Of a stretch of 12,700 bases of DNA, positions 5,984 to 12,700 are shown piece by piece. A model generated the notes under the pieces. The model ran no database searches, was not told where the DNA came from, and saw only the letters and a program-made list of their open reading frames with translations. The translations under genes and the position numbers were made by a program. The first letter of the stretch is position 1; every line of letters begins with the position of its first letter. Origin of the DNA: Thiotrichaceae bacterium (GTDB taxonomy: Bacteria; Pseudomonadota; Gammaproteobacteria; Thiotrichales; Thiotrichaceae); NCBI GenBank assembly GCA_027009095.1, contig JALVDG010000143.1, positions 1 through 12,700 of the forward strand, in the 5' to 3' direction.

Positions 5984-8890
5984 TCAATCTGTCACAAAAG
6001 CTAAACGTATCGCATCAAGCCTTAGCTGTGCGGTGCTTAAATACTCCTTAAGCAGACTCGCATTATGACTTAACTGGTCAATTTCTTCTTGACGAATATT
6101 TGGATTTACTTTTGCTAAAGCCACTAAACGCTCAATATCATCACTTCCTTCATTGGCTATTTCGGCTAAGGCAGTATCAATTAAGATGGTTTGTTGTGGT
6201 TCAGCAAGTGCTTTCGCTTGCTCAACTAATTGACTTATTTGTGGTCTTGCGTATTGAATAATCTCATTAGCGGTATGTTTTCTTACTCGCTCGGATAAAC
6301 TATTTAATTCTTCATGAGATAGTGCTTCACTTAAATTCAATCCATTACTAGAAATAACGATACGTACCATATTGACAGGTAGATAACGATGTATTTGCAG
6401 ATGTTTTGGAGCAGGGCAGTTAACACTAAATATTGCTTCTAGTACCAGTGTACCCGCAGCGAGTTGTAGCTCCGATTGCGGTGGCAAAGTGATAGAGCAG
6501 AATGTCGCATTACCAAATTCACCACTACTTACCATATCCATTGCACCGATAACCATCGGATGTTCCCATGTTAAAAAGTGAACATCTTCACGAGATAATG
6601 CTGTGGTACGTTGATAGGTTGCAGTTATTCCATCATCAGATAATCCTGGAAAATGTGCATTCATCATGTGCTCAGTTGGCTTGATAATAAAACAATTTTG
6701 ACTATGAGGCTGTTGATCTACACCTGAATAATCAAATACACCGTCCATATAGCGCGATAATATGGATGGATTTGCCGAGAAATTGACATCATCAACCACT
6801 GCCGCAGCTTGAGTTTTGTGGCACGAGTTTAATTCTAATAAACGATCTCGTCCTTGCTGCATCTGCTCAAAGGCATCTTCACGCATGGTTTTAGTACGAT
6901 GAATAAACTCATCAAATAGATCATTATTTTTATCATTATTATCGGCAAGTAAGGAGGCAATTAACTCGTCTTCTAATTCAGCAAATAAGCTATGTCCGAC
7001 AGAACAAACGTGTAAAAAAGCGTTTAATCCTTCGTTGTACCATTTAGCAAGACGCGATTGTGCGCTATTTTCAAGATAAGGAATATGCAGTTGTATGGTT
7101 TCAGTTTGTCCAATACGGTCTAAGCGTCCGATACGTTGCTCTAGTAAATCAGGGTTTAAAGGAAGATCAAACAGAATGAGGTGATGTGCAAACTGGAAGT
7201 TTCTGCCTTCACTCCCAATTTCAGAACAGATAAGAATATTCGCACCATCCTCATCATCAGCAAAATAGGCAGCGGCTCTATCACGCTCAACAATACTTAA
7301 ATTTTCATGAAAAACAGCGGCACGTGAGCTACTTTTTATTCGCAAATAGTATTCTAGTGCCAATGCTGTTTCTGCCTGAGCGCAAATCAATAAAACTTTA
7401 TCATCATAATGATTTTCTAACCAATCTGTCAGCCAAGCGACTCTTGGATCAAAATCAAGCCAAGCATCATTATCTAAATATGCACTCTCAGGATGAAGTT
7501 GCTGATTAACTAAAGAAGTAAGATTTAATTCGACATTATCTTCAATGACTTCTTGTTTATACTGCTCTGGCAATGAAAGCGGGTATTGATGCAACTTTCT
7601 CTCTGGAAACCCTGCCACGCTATCACGCGTGTTGCGAAACAGCACTCGACCTGTTCCATGACGATCTAATAGACTTTGAATAAGATGATCTGCACTAGCA
7701 TCGGCATCTTCTGCATGCGCAAATTCTGCAACAATATCCTTGCCCAAATAACTTTCTAAATCAGTCAATAAACCTGCATCTTGTTGTACCTGTGATGGAT
7801 TCTCTTGTAGAACCTGTACTAAATCATTAACAGGTCGGTAGTTATCTTGCTCTTCTTGGAATTTTTTAAGATCATAAAATCGGCTAGGATCAAGTAAACG
7901 TAGACGGGCAAAATGGCTTTCTATACCGAGTTGCTCAGGGGTTGCAGTGAGCAAGAGAAGCCCTGCAACAGATTGAGCTAGCTGTTCGATACATCGATAT
8001 TCTTCACTTACTTCTTTTTCAGACCACATTAAATGATGCGCTTCATCGACAACCATTACATCCCAACCTGCCGCTATCGCCTGTTGATGTCTTTCTTTTT
8101 CTTCACTTAAAAATTTAAGGCTACACAGAACCAGTTGAGAAGATTCAAATGGATTTCCTTCTTCAGTCTCTTCTAATAAGTGACAACGCTCACTGTCTAA
8201 AATAGAAAAATGAAGGTTAAAACGGCGTAGCATTTCAACTAACCATTGATGAATGAGACTTTCAGGTACAACAATCAAGACACGCTTTACACGTTCGGTC
8301 ATAAGTTGTTGATGCAGGATAAGACCTGCCTCAATGGTTTTACCTAAACCTACTTCATCGGCTAATAAAACACGGGGCGCATGGCGTAACGCTACTTGAT
8401 GCGCGATATAATATTGGTGGGGTAATATTTGTACTCGCGGACCTAATAAACCGTAAGTATCTGAGGATTGCTGTCGCTTAATGTGTTGCAAGGTTTCTAC
8501 ACGCAAACGAAAATAACTGTCTTTGTCTATTTGTCCTGCAAAAAGACGGTCTTGTGGCTTACTAAACTGGGCAAAACTATTGAGCTCTAACTCATGTAAA
8601 TGCGTCTCTTCTCCCGTACTGTTGTCGATACCTTTATAGACAATACACCCATTGTGTTCGATATGCTCGGTTACAGTAATACTGACCCCAGACTCACTTG
8701 TTATTTTTTCATCTATTGGATATTTAACACGGCTGAGAGGGGCATTGTTTGAAGCGTAAACTCGTGTTTCATCTGCGGCAGGAAAAACAAAGGTAATATG
8801 CCGACCTTCTATTTTTTCAACAAAACCTAATCCTAACTCCGATTCCGTATTACTTATCCAGCGTTGTCCACGATGAAAATCAGCATTCAT
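5984..8890 (-). CDS. rapA: RNA polymerase-associated ATPase RapA (SWI2/SNF2 family)
   Basis: RapA binds core RNA polymerase and uses ATP hydrolysis to recycle polymerase from stalled post-termination complexes. The protein is 968 residues, the same length as I recall for E. coli RapA. Its N-terminus (HRGQRWISNTESELGLGFV) is the Tudor-like region. The first RecA-like domain has Walker A ADEVGLGKT (177-185, Lys184), DEAH (282-285) and the LLTATP motif. The second has CSEIGSEGRNFQFA and QRIGRLDRIGQ (585-595, arginine fingers). The C-terminal RapA-specific region follows. The ATG at 8890 has AAGGAAG 7 bases upstream. It is downstream of pbpC on the same strand with a gap of 131 bases, which contains a plausible own promoter (TTAACG-17-TGTTAA on the minus strand), so co-transcription is uncertain. 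All helicase motifs are intact. Confidence 0.98.
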   Translation of the reverse strand: MNADFHRGQRWISNTESELGLGFVEKIEGRHITFVFPAADETRVYASNNAPLSRVKYPIDEKITSESGVSITVTEHIEHNGCIVYKGIDNSTGEETHLHELELNSFAQFSKPQDRLFAGQIDKDSYFRLRVETLQHIKRQQSSDTYGLLGPRVQILPHQYYIAHQVALRHAPRVLLADEVGLGKTIEAGLILHQQLMTERVKRVLIVVPESLIHQWLVEMLRRFNLHFSILDSERCHLLEETEEGNPFESSQLVLCSLKFLSEEKERHQQAIAAGWDVMVVDEAHHLMWSEKEVSEEYRCIEQLAQSVAGLLLLTATPEQLGIESHFARLRLLDPSRFYDLKKFQEEQDNYRPVNDLVQVLQENPSQVQQDAGLLTDLESYLGKDIVAEFAHAEDADASADHLIQSLLDRHGTGRVLFRNTRDSVAGFPERKLHQYPLSLPEQYKQEVIEDNVELNLTSLVNQQLHPESAYLDNDAWLDFDPRVAWLTDWLENHYDDKVLLICAQAETALALEYYLRIKSSSRAAVFHENLSIVERDRAAAYFADDEDGANILICSEIGSEGRNFQFAHHLILFDLPLNPDLLEQRIGRLDRIGQTETIQLHIPYLENSAQSRLAKWYNEGLNAFLHVCSVGHSLFAELEDELIASLLADNNDKNNDLFDEFIHRTKTMREDAFEQMQQGRDRLLELNSCHKTQAAAVVDDVNFSANPSILSRYMDGVFDYSGVDQQPHSQNCFIIKPTEHMMNAHFPGLSDDGITATYQRTTALSREDVHFLTWEHPMVIGAMDMVSSGEFGNATFCSITLPPQSELQLAAGTLVLEAIFSVNCPAPKHLQIHRYLPVNMVRIVISSNGLNLSEALSHEELNSLSERVRKHTANEIIQYARPQISQLVEQAKALAEPQQTILIDTALAEIANEGSDDIERLVALAKVNPNIRQEEIDQLSHNASLLKEYLSTAQLRLDAIRLAFVTD

Positions 8891-9021
8891 ATCTGCACTT
8901 CCTTAGCAAATCAGTCATTTTTCCGAGGCGCTAAATTAACAGATTTTCTCTTAATAATCGTTAAAATGATGGATTAATTTTTCACTTTTGTTCCAAGTAA
9001 AATACTCTCACTCATTGCATA

Positions 9022-11412
9022 CTATTTTGCTAAAACCACAAAATCCTGTTCAACCCGATTTCCTGCCTCATCAACTAATACAAGCTTATGTTTACCTGCT
9101 GCTAAATAAACCGCTTTTTCATGAAATACCTGAGTTGAACCAAAATACTCATTATCAATATGCCAAAATATCTGGCTATTTCTATTTTGATGTATCGCTT
9201 TAAATACGACTTTACTACGCTGTCCTGCTAAGTCGGTTGGGATATAGATTTGAGTATTGCTACGCGGATAGATAAGACGTATTGCGGTACTGTCTTTGGT
9301 GATATTTAAACTTTTGCAATCCTCTCGCCATTCAGGGAGGGGCTTATAGTTAGCATGGTGTTGTTGATAATAATATGCTTGGTCTGGTGGCAATACAAAC
9401 CATGAAAGGTGCTGCATATTACTCACCGATTCGCATTGGCTGTTGACACGTTTTAACTCGCCTCCTTCTGCTACAACATGAATACGTTGATGATAAGGGC
9501 TGATACGATCAAAATGACTGTTTTTAGGTATCCAATAAGCTTTAGACTCACAATTTTCATTTGCTAAAAAGCCATCATCACGACAGATTTTAACTTGCTT
9601 CATTTGCTCTAATGGTTTTTTAAACCATATATTTTCAAGCGATAAACGATTAAACACATCAAATAAAATAGGTGCAGCCGCCTTTACCCCTGTCAGCTCT
9701 TGATGACCTTCCCCTGCGGCATTGCCGACCCAAACACCTACGGTATATTGTGGTGTTGTACCAACTGCCCACGCATCTCTATGACCAAAACTTGTGCCTG
9801 TTTTCCAAGCGATTTTATGGCTGCTGCTAAAATTACGCCAGTAACCAGACTCATCAGGGCGGGTCACTTCGAGCAAAGCTTGTAAAGTCATCCAAGCACT
9901 TGCAGGGGATATTTCTGTACGTCGATTTGTTACGGTATTTGCACCTTTAAGTACGGTTGATAAGCGATAATTCGCGTGTTTATTTGCCCTACTTTGCTGT
10001 GCAATATTAGCTAAATTAGCGTATAAATTTGTTAGCTCCCACAACGTTGTTTCAGCCCCTCCTAGAATAAGCGGTAGACCATAATCGCGCGATTTTCGAT
10101 GCAAAGTTGTCATACCCATTTGCCGCAAAAACCCTAAAAAACTTTCTACGCCGTGTTGACTTAATAAATTCACAGCGGGGATATTTAAAGAACGTGCCAA
10201 AGCTTGTTTCGCGGCAACTGCACCTTGAAACTGCCGATCATAATTCTTGGGGTGATAGCCAGAGTAGCGCACGGGGGTATCGGCAACCAGTGTCTCGGGA
10301 AGTATCTGTCCTTGCTCTATCATGCGCGCAAATAAGAAAGGCTTTAAGGTGCTACCCGTACTACGTGGGCGATGAATTAAATCAATTGCGTGTCCATATT
10401 TTTCTGCTCTTGCAGAGGGTGCATTACCAACATAAGCAAGTACTTCAAAACTACGATTATCAATCACTAAAATCGACAGATTATGCACATTATTTAACGC
10501 TAAAGTTTCTCCATGATGCTCAGCAACTTGATTAATACGTTGCTGAAAAGTGCTATCAATAGTGGTGTAAAAACGCTGTTGTTGCGGGTATTGTGAAATT
10601 AATGTATCCAATAAATGGGGAGTTAAACGCGGTAAGTCTTTGGGTTTGCGTGGTAAAGGCTCTAAAATAGATAGATCATATTCGAGTTTGGACAATATTT
10701 TTTGTTGATACAATTTGGCAAGTAAATGATTACGTTTTTTAAGTAATTTTTGCCGATGACGACCAAGGTGTATCAGCGATGGACTATTCGGCAATACCGC
10801 CAACATCGCACTTTCTGCCCATGATAATTGCTCAGGCTTGCGTCCAAAATATCGCCAAGAAGCGGCTTCTAAACCAACCACATTACCACCAAAAGGGGCA
10901 TGACTCGCATAGAGAGCAAGAATTTCTGACTTGCTATAAGCTAACTCCAAACGCATCGCCTTAAACAATTCTTTGAACTTCGTCCATAGCGTGCGTCGAG
11001 GGTTATGCTCTGCCAAACGAATAACCTGCATACTTAAAGTGCTACCCCCACTCACTATACGCCCTTGTTTGATATTCAAGTAAAAAGCGCGCACGATGGC
11101 TAAAGGATCAACCCCAATATGGCTGCGAAAACGCTTATCTTCAAAAGCAATAATGGCGGATGAAAATTTATCCGGTGTATTTTTTAATGCAGGGAAGCGC
11201 CATTGCTCATCACTAGAAATATGCGCCCCAAGCAACTGGTTTTGTTTGCTCAAAACAATACGGGAAAAGGGCTCATTAAATAATGGCTTGGGAAGTGAAA
11301 ACCAAAAAAGCAAAAAAGCTATAATTAAAAATAACAACGGTAAAATATATTTAAAACGACGTGAAGTAGCTTTTAAAGGTAATAAATCCATAACAGTGTT
11401 ATTAAAAATCAC
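9022..11412 (-). CDS. pbpC: Penicillin-binding protein 1C, bifunctional glycosyltransferase/transpeptidase
   Basis: PBP1C is a class A penicillin-binding protein anchored in the inner membrane with periplasmic catalytic domains. Numbered from the GTG at 11412 (796 residues), it has a membrane segment at about 22-40, a GT51 domain with AFEDKRF (catalytic Glu91) and GGSTLSMQ (122-129), and a transpeptidase domain with STLK (Ser354, Lys357), SLN and KTGTS (Lys537). A BiPBP_C-type beta domain at the C-terminus distinguishes PBP1C from PBP1A and 1B. Length fits the family (E. coli about 770). Two starts are possible: GTG at 11412, with AGG 9 bases upstream that belongs to the tip of the adjoining fold-back element, or ATG at 11391 (789 residues), with no clear ribosome site. 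The alpha-2-macroglobulin gene (yfhM) that often accompanies pbpC is not in the window. Confidence 0.96.
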   Translation of the reverse strand: MIFNNTVMDLLPLKATSRRFKYILPLLFLIIAFLLFWFSLPKPLFNEPFSRIVLSKQNQLLGAHISSDEQWRFPALKNTPDKFSSAIIAFEDKRFRSHIGVDPLAIVRAFYLNIKQGRIVSGGSTLSMQVIRLAEHNPRRTLWTKFKELFKAMRLELAYSKSEILALYASHAPFGGNVVGLEAASWRYFGRKPEQLSWAESAMLAVLPNSPSLIHLGRHRQKLLKKRNHLLAKLYQQKILSKLEYDLSILEPLPRKPKDLPRLTPHLLDTLISQYPQQQRFYTTIDSTFQQRINQVAEHHGETLALNNVHNLSILVIDNRSFEVLAYVGNAPSARAEKYGHAIDLIHRPRSTGSTLKPFLFARMIEQGQILPETLVADTPVRYSGYHPKNYDRQFQGAVAAKQALARSLNIPAVNLLSQHGVESFLGFLRQMGMTTLHRKSRDYGLPLILGGAETTLWELTNLYANLANIAQQSRANKHANYRLSTVLKGANTVTNRRTEISPASAWMTLQALLEVTRPDESGYWRNFSSSHKIAWKTGTSFGHRDAWAVGTTPQYTVGVWVGNAAGEGHQELTGVKAAAPILFDVFNRLSLENIWFKKPLEQMKQVKICRDDGFLANENCESKAYWIPKNSHFDRISPYHQRIHVVAEGGELKRVNSQCESVSNMQHLSWFVLPPDQAYYYQQHHANYKPLPEWREDCKSLNITKDSTAIRLIYPRSNTQIYIPTDLAGQRSKVVFKAIHQNRNSQIFWHIDNEYFGSTQVFHEKAVYLAAGKHKLVLVDEAGNRVEQDFVVLAK

Positions 11413-11416
11413 TCAC

Positions 11417-11588
11417 TATTACCTGAATCAGTGACTTCACTACGGCACAGTGAATAAGCTATTGATTCATCACGGGTTTAAAAAATACCCGCTTAACCTA
11501 AGGGTGAAGCTAAGATTTTTTAAAATCCCGTGCTAAACCAATATCTTATCCCCTGTTATCCGCATTGAAGTCACGGATTCAGGTATTA
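11417..11588. repeat. 172-bp fold-back element abutting the pbpC start
   Basis: The two halves are imperfect inverted repeats. The tips TTACCTGAATC and GATTCAGGTAT pair, then GTGACTTCA with TGAAGTCAC, then ATAAGCTATTG with CAATATCTTAT, then CACGGG with CCCGTG, and a TTTAAAAAAT stretch with its complement. By eye about three quarters of some 70 positions per arm match. A TA lies at each end (11417-11418 and 11587-11588), as in MITEs mobilised by Tc1/mariner or IS630-type transposases; that origin is inference. It is unrelated in sequence to the repeat around cvpA and has no ORF. Confidence 0.75.
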
Positions 11589-11601
11589 AATAAAGATACT
11601 A

Positions 11602-11650
11602 ACAAAATAGAGCGCAATCTGAGCAGTTATAGACTATGCTGAGCAATTAC
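11602..11650 (-). repeat. Solo left end of the dispersed inverted-repeat element
   Basis: These 49 bases are the reverse complement of the left-end unit of copy 2 (3192-3240), with about 42 of 49 positions matching. Both CTGAG..GTTAC-type tips are preserved, again 20 bases apart. No interior or opposite end is visible, so this is a fragment or a solo end. A T-run (11654-11661) follows, as after the right ends of the two other copies. Confidence 0.75.
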
Positions 11651-11765
11651 GATATTTTTTTAAGTGTCTTTACATTAGGCTCATTCTCTCAGCCTATCAT
11701 ATATTTAGAGGTATTTAAGCATTGGTTAAGCCTATCAATATAAAATAGCCAAAATTTAATTAATC
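11651..11765. other. Leader region of the short orphan ORF
   Basis: With the two repeats this completes a 353-base stretch without a gene (11413-11765). It contains a TAGGCT/AGCCTA hairpin with a 9-base loop (11676-11696) and a -10-like TATAAAAT (11739-11746) without a clear -35. I see no ribosome site before the ORF that follows. Confidence 0.3.
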
Positions 11766-12059
11766 ATGCTTATATCTATGAATAAAACAATGAAAAATAA
11801 GACAAAATCAGAGTTTGATATTGTTTTCGCAAAAGTCGACAAAAGAATTAAAGAAGCCCTTAAAAGTAACAATATTGATTTGGTGACAAAGTGTAAGATT
11901 TATCATATCGCCCGCTCAATAAGAGACACTCGCGATAAACAAGCACTTGTAAGAGGCTCCGATGTCATCCATAAGCAATTTATCAAATCACTATATCGTG
12001 CCGAAGAGTCAGTTAAGCTTATTATAAAGAAACAGCTTAATTTGGAGAGTATGCTTTAG
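11766..12059 (+). CDS. Hypothetical short basic protein
   Basis: I do not recognise this 97-residue protein. It is Lys- and Ile-rich, strongly charged, predicted by eye to be mainly helical, and has no signal peptide, membrane segment or cysteine cluster (one Cys only). The composition would suit a small cytoplasmic, perhaps nucleic-acid-associated protein, but that is only a composition argument. Starts at 11766, 11778 and 11790 are all possible and none has a good Shine-Dalgarno. It is isolated between the repeat cluster and sbcD. The long open frame in AT-rich DNA, with codon use like its neighbours, favours a real gene, but a spurious or decaying frame is not excluded. Confidence 0.5.
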   Translation: MLISMNKTMKNKTKSEFDIVFAKVDKRIKEALKSNNIDLVTKCKIYHIARSIRDTRDKQALVRGSDVIHKQFIKSLYRAEESVKLIIKKQLNLESML

Positions 12060-12090
12060 TCTTATATTTACAGACTGTATTTATTATCCC
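12058..12090 (+). terminator. Possible weak terminator after the orphan ORF
   Basis: AGTCT (12058-12062) pairs with AGACT (12072-12076) around a 9-base loop, followed by GTATTTATTAT. The stem is only 5 bp and it overlaps the stop codon, so this is speculative. Confidence 0.2.
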
Positions 12091-12127
12091 GTAGTACAGT
12101 GAACAGTAAGCAAATAATTCTAGTACA

Positions 12128-12144
12128 TCAATACGTTGTATTGA
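12128..12144. repeat. Perfect 7-bp inverted repeat in the sbcD upstream region
   Basis: TCAATAC and GTATTGA are separated by three bases (GTT). No T-run follows, so it is not a terminator; it could be an operator-like dyad or a chance palindrome. Confidence 0.3.
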
Positions 12145-12216
12145 CGGATATAGAGCAACCAACCTAGATACTTATATTTTTTAAAATAATTACTCCCTAT
12201 AGCATAGTAGTTATGT

Positions 12217-12243
12217 AAGGGTAATCCTATACTATTACCTTTT
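12217..12243 (+). terminator. Candidate hairpin with short T-run upstream of sbcD
   Basis: AAGGGTAAT (12217-12225) pairs with ATTACCTTT (12234-12242), one pair being G-U, around an 8-base loop. Only four T's are available and three of them are in the stem, so termination would be weak. An alternative pairing of ATAGTA (12204-12209) with TACTAT (12230-12235) is mutually exclusive with it. Confidence 0.3.
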
Positions 12244-12260
12244 GATACTTCACTCAATTT

Positions 12261-12287
12261 AAGGAAGGCAATAACATAAGATTGCCT
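12261..12287 (+). promoter_or_regulatory. Shine-Dalgarno-like AAGGAA plus hairpin in the sbcD leader
   Basis: AAGGAA (12261-12266) is the best ribosome-site match before sbcD but lies 29 bases from the ATG. It is followed at once by a perfect 7-bp hairpin, AGGCAAT/ATTGCCT (12266-12272 with 12281-12287, 8-base loop), which ends 8 bases before the ATG. If the hairpin folds, the purine motif is brought to a normal distance from the start codon. This is inference from layout. Confidence 0.4.
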
Positions 12288-12295
12288 CTGCTACT

Positions 12296-12700
12296 ATGCG
12301 TATTCTCCACACTTCCGATTGGCACTTAGGTCAACATTTTATGGGCAAGAGTCGTGCGCCTGAGCATGCGGCTTTTCTTGCTTGGTTATTAGATCAAATT
12401 GAGTCTCATAAGGTAGATGCCCTGATTGTTGCGGGGGATGTTTTCGATACAGGCGCACCACCGAGTTATGCGCGGGAGATGTATAACCGTTTTATTGTGG
12501 ATATGCAAAGTAAGCAGTGTGAGTTGGTGGTATTGGGTGGCAACCATGATTCGGTGGCGACCTTAAATGAGTCTAAGGATTTACTTGCCTGTTTAAATAC
12601 ACGGGTTATTTCAGGGGTGATGGAAAATACGGATGACCAAGTTATCACCTTAAAAAATCGTGCAGGTGAGGTTGGGGCAATTTTATGTGCGATTCCTTTT
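12296..12700 (+). CDS. sbcD: Nuclease subunit SbcD, 3'-truncated by window edge
   Basis: SbcD is the Mre11-type, Mn-dependent nuclease subunit of the SbcCD complex, which processes DNA hairpins and blocked double-strand ends in the cytoplasm. The frame is open from the ATG at 12296 to the window edge, 135 residues, about a third of the usual length of roughly 400. All three metallophosphoesterase motifs in range are intact: SDWHLG (Asp8, His10), GDVFD (Asp48) and GNHD (Asn83, His84, Asp85). The MRILHTSDWHLG start is characteristic and fixes the initiation codon, although no ribosome site lies at normal spacing. sbcC is expected downstream, outside the window. Its nuclease acts on hairpins, which is of passing interest given the fold-back repeats nearby, but no link is implied. 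Confidence 0.96.
   Translation, partial: MRILHTSDWHLGQHFMGKSRAPEHAAFLAWLLDQIESHKVDALIVAGDVFDTGAPPSYAREMYNRFIVDMQSKQCELVVLGGNHDSVATLNESKDLLACLNTRVISGVMENTDDQVITLKNRAGEVGAILCAIPF

Noticed and set aside
10107..10535. 142-codon plus-strand open frame inside pbpC
   Set aside because: It is antisense to the transpeptidase core of pbpC, whose motifs (STLK, SLN) lie in the same DNA. It has no ribosome site and no recognisable domain.
11096..11434. 112-codon plus-strand open frame at the pbpC 5' end
   Set aside because: It is antisense to the PBP1C glycosyltransferase domain and runs into the fold-back element. Its composition looks like a shadow frame.
5984..12295. Defence island or mobile element carrying rapA, pbpC or the orphan ORF
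   Set aside because: rapA is the polymerase-recycling ATPase by full-length match and motif content, not a defence helicase. No integrase, transposase, toxin-antitoxin pair or restriction gene is present.

Overview
The window looks like chromosomal DNA of an AT-rich gammaproteobacterium. The best evidence is the order folC - SPOR-domain protein (DedD type) - cvpA - purF, which is typical of Gammaproteobacteria, together with a full-length RapA (968 residues, the length I recall for the E. coli protein), a PBP1C-type peptidoglycan synthase and the start of SbcD. I cannot place it at family or genus level from sequence alone.

Layout. Plus strand: the C-terminal three quarters of folC (cut by the left edge, ends 910); a DedD-like membrane-anchored SPOR protein (1180-2178) with a strong intrinsic terminator (2203-2242); cvpA (2635-3180); purF (3378-4886); a secreted L,D-transpeptidase (4822-5475) whose signal peptide is read out of frame from the last 65 bases of purF; a second strong terminator (5559-5594); and a small cysteine-rich, Kazal-like putative lipoprotein (5678-5977). 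Minus strand: rapA (8890-5984), ending 6 bases from the lipoprotein gene, and pbpC (11412-9022) upstream of it. Plus strand again: a short orphan ORF (11766-12059) and sbcD (from 12296, cut by the right edge).

Functional themes. FolC, CvpA and PurF belong to the folate/purine neighbourhood. SPOR protein, L,D-transpeptidase and PBP1C act on peptidoglycan at three levels (septal binding, 3-3 crosslinking or protein attachment, glycan polymerisation). RapA recycles RNA polymerase and SbcD is the nuclease subunit of the SbcCD DNA-end-processing complex. All are housekeeping genes. I see no defence island, prophage, transposase, CRISPR array, tRNA or rRNA.

The least explained material is between genes. 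A dispersed inverted-repeat element of about 120-140 bp occurs on both sides of cvpA (2252-2374 and 3192-3333), and one 49-bp end of it recurs upstream of pbpC (11602-11650). A second, unrelated 172-bp fold-back element (11417-11588) abuts the pbpC start. A run of ten C's lies about 90 bases upstream of the SPOR gene, and a perfect hairpin sits between a Shine-Dalgarno-like motif and the sbcD start codon. These are the places most likely to hold something undescribed. The coding content itself is conventional.
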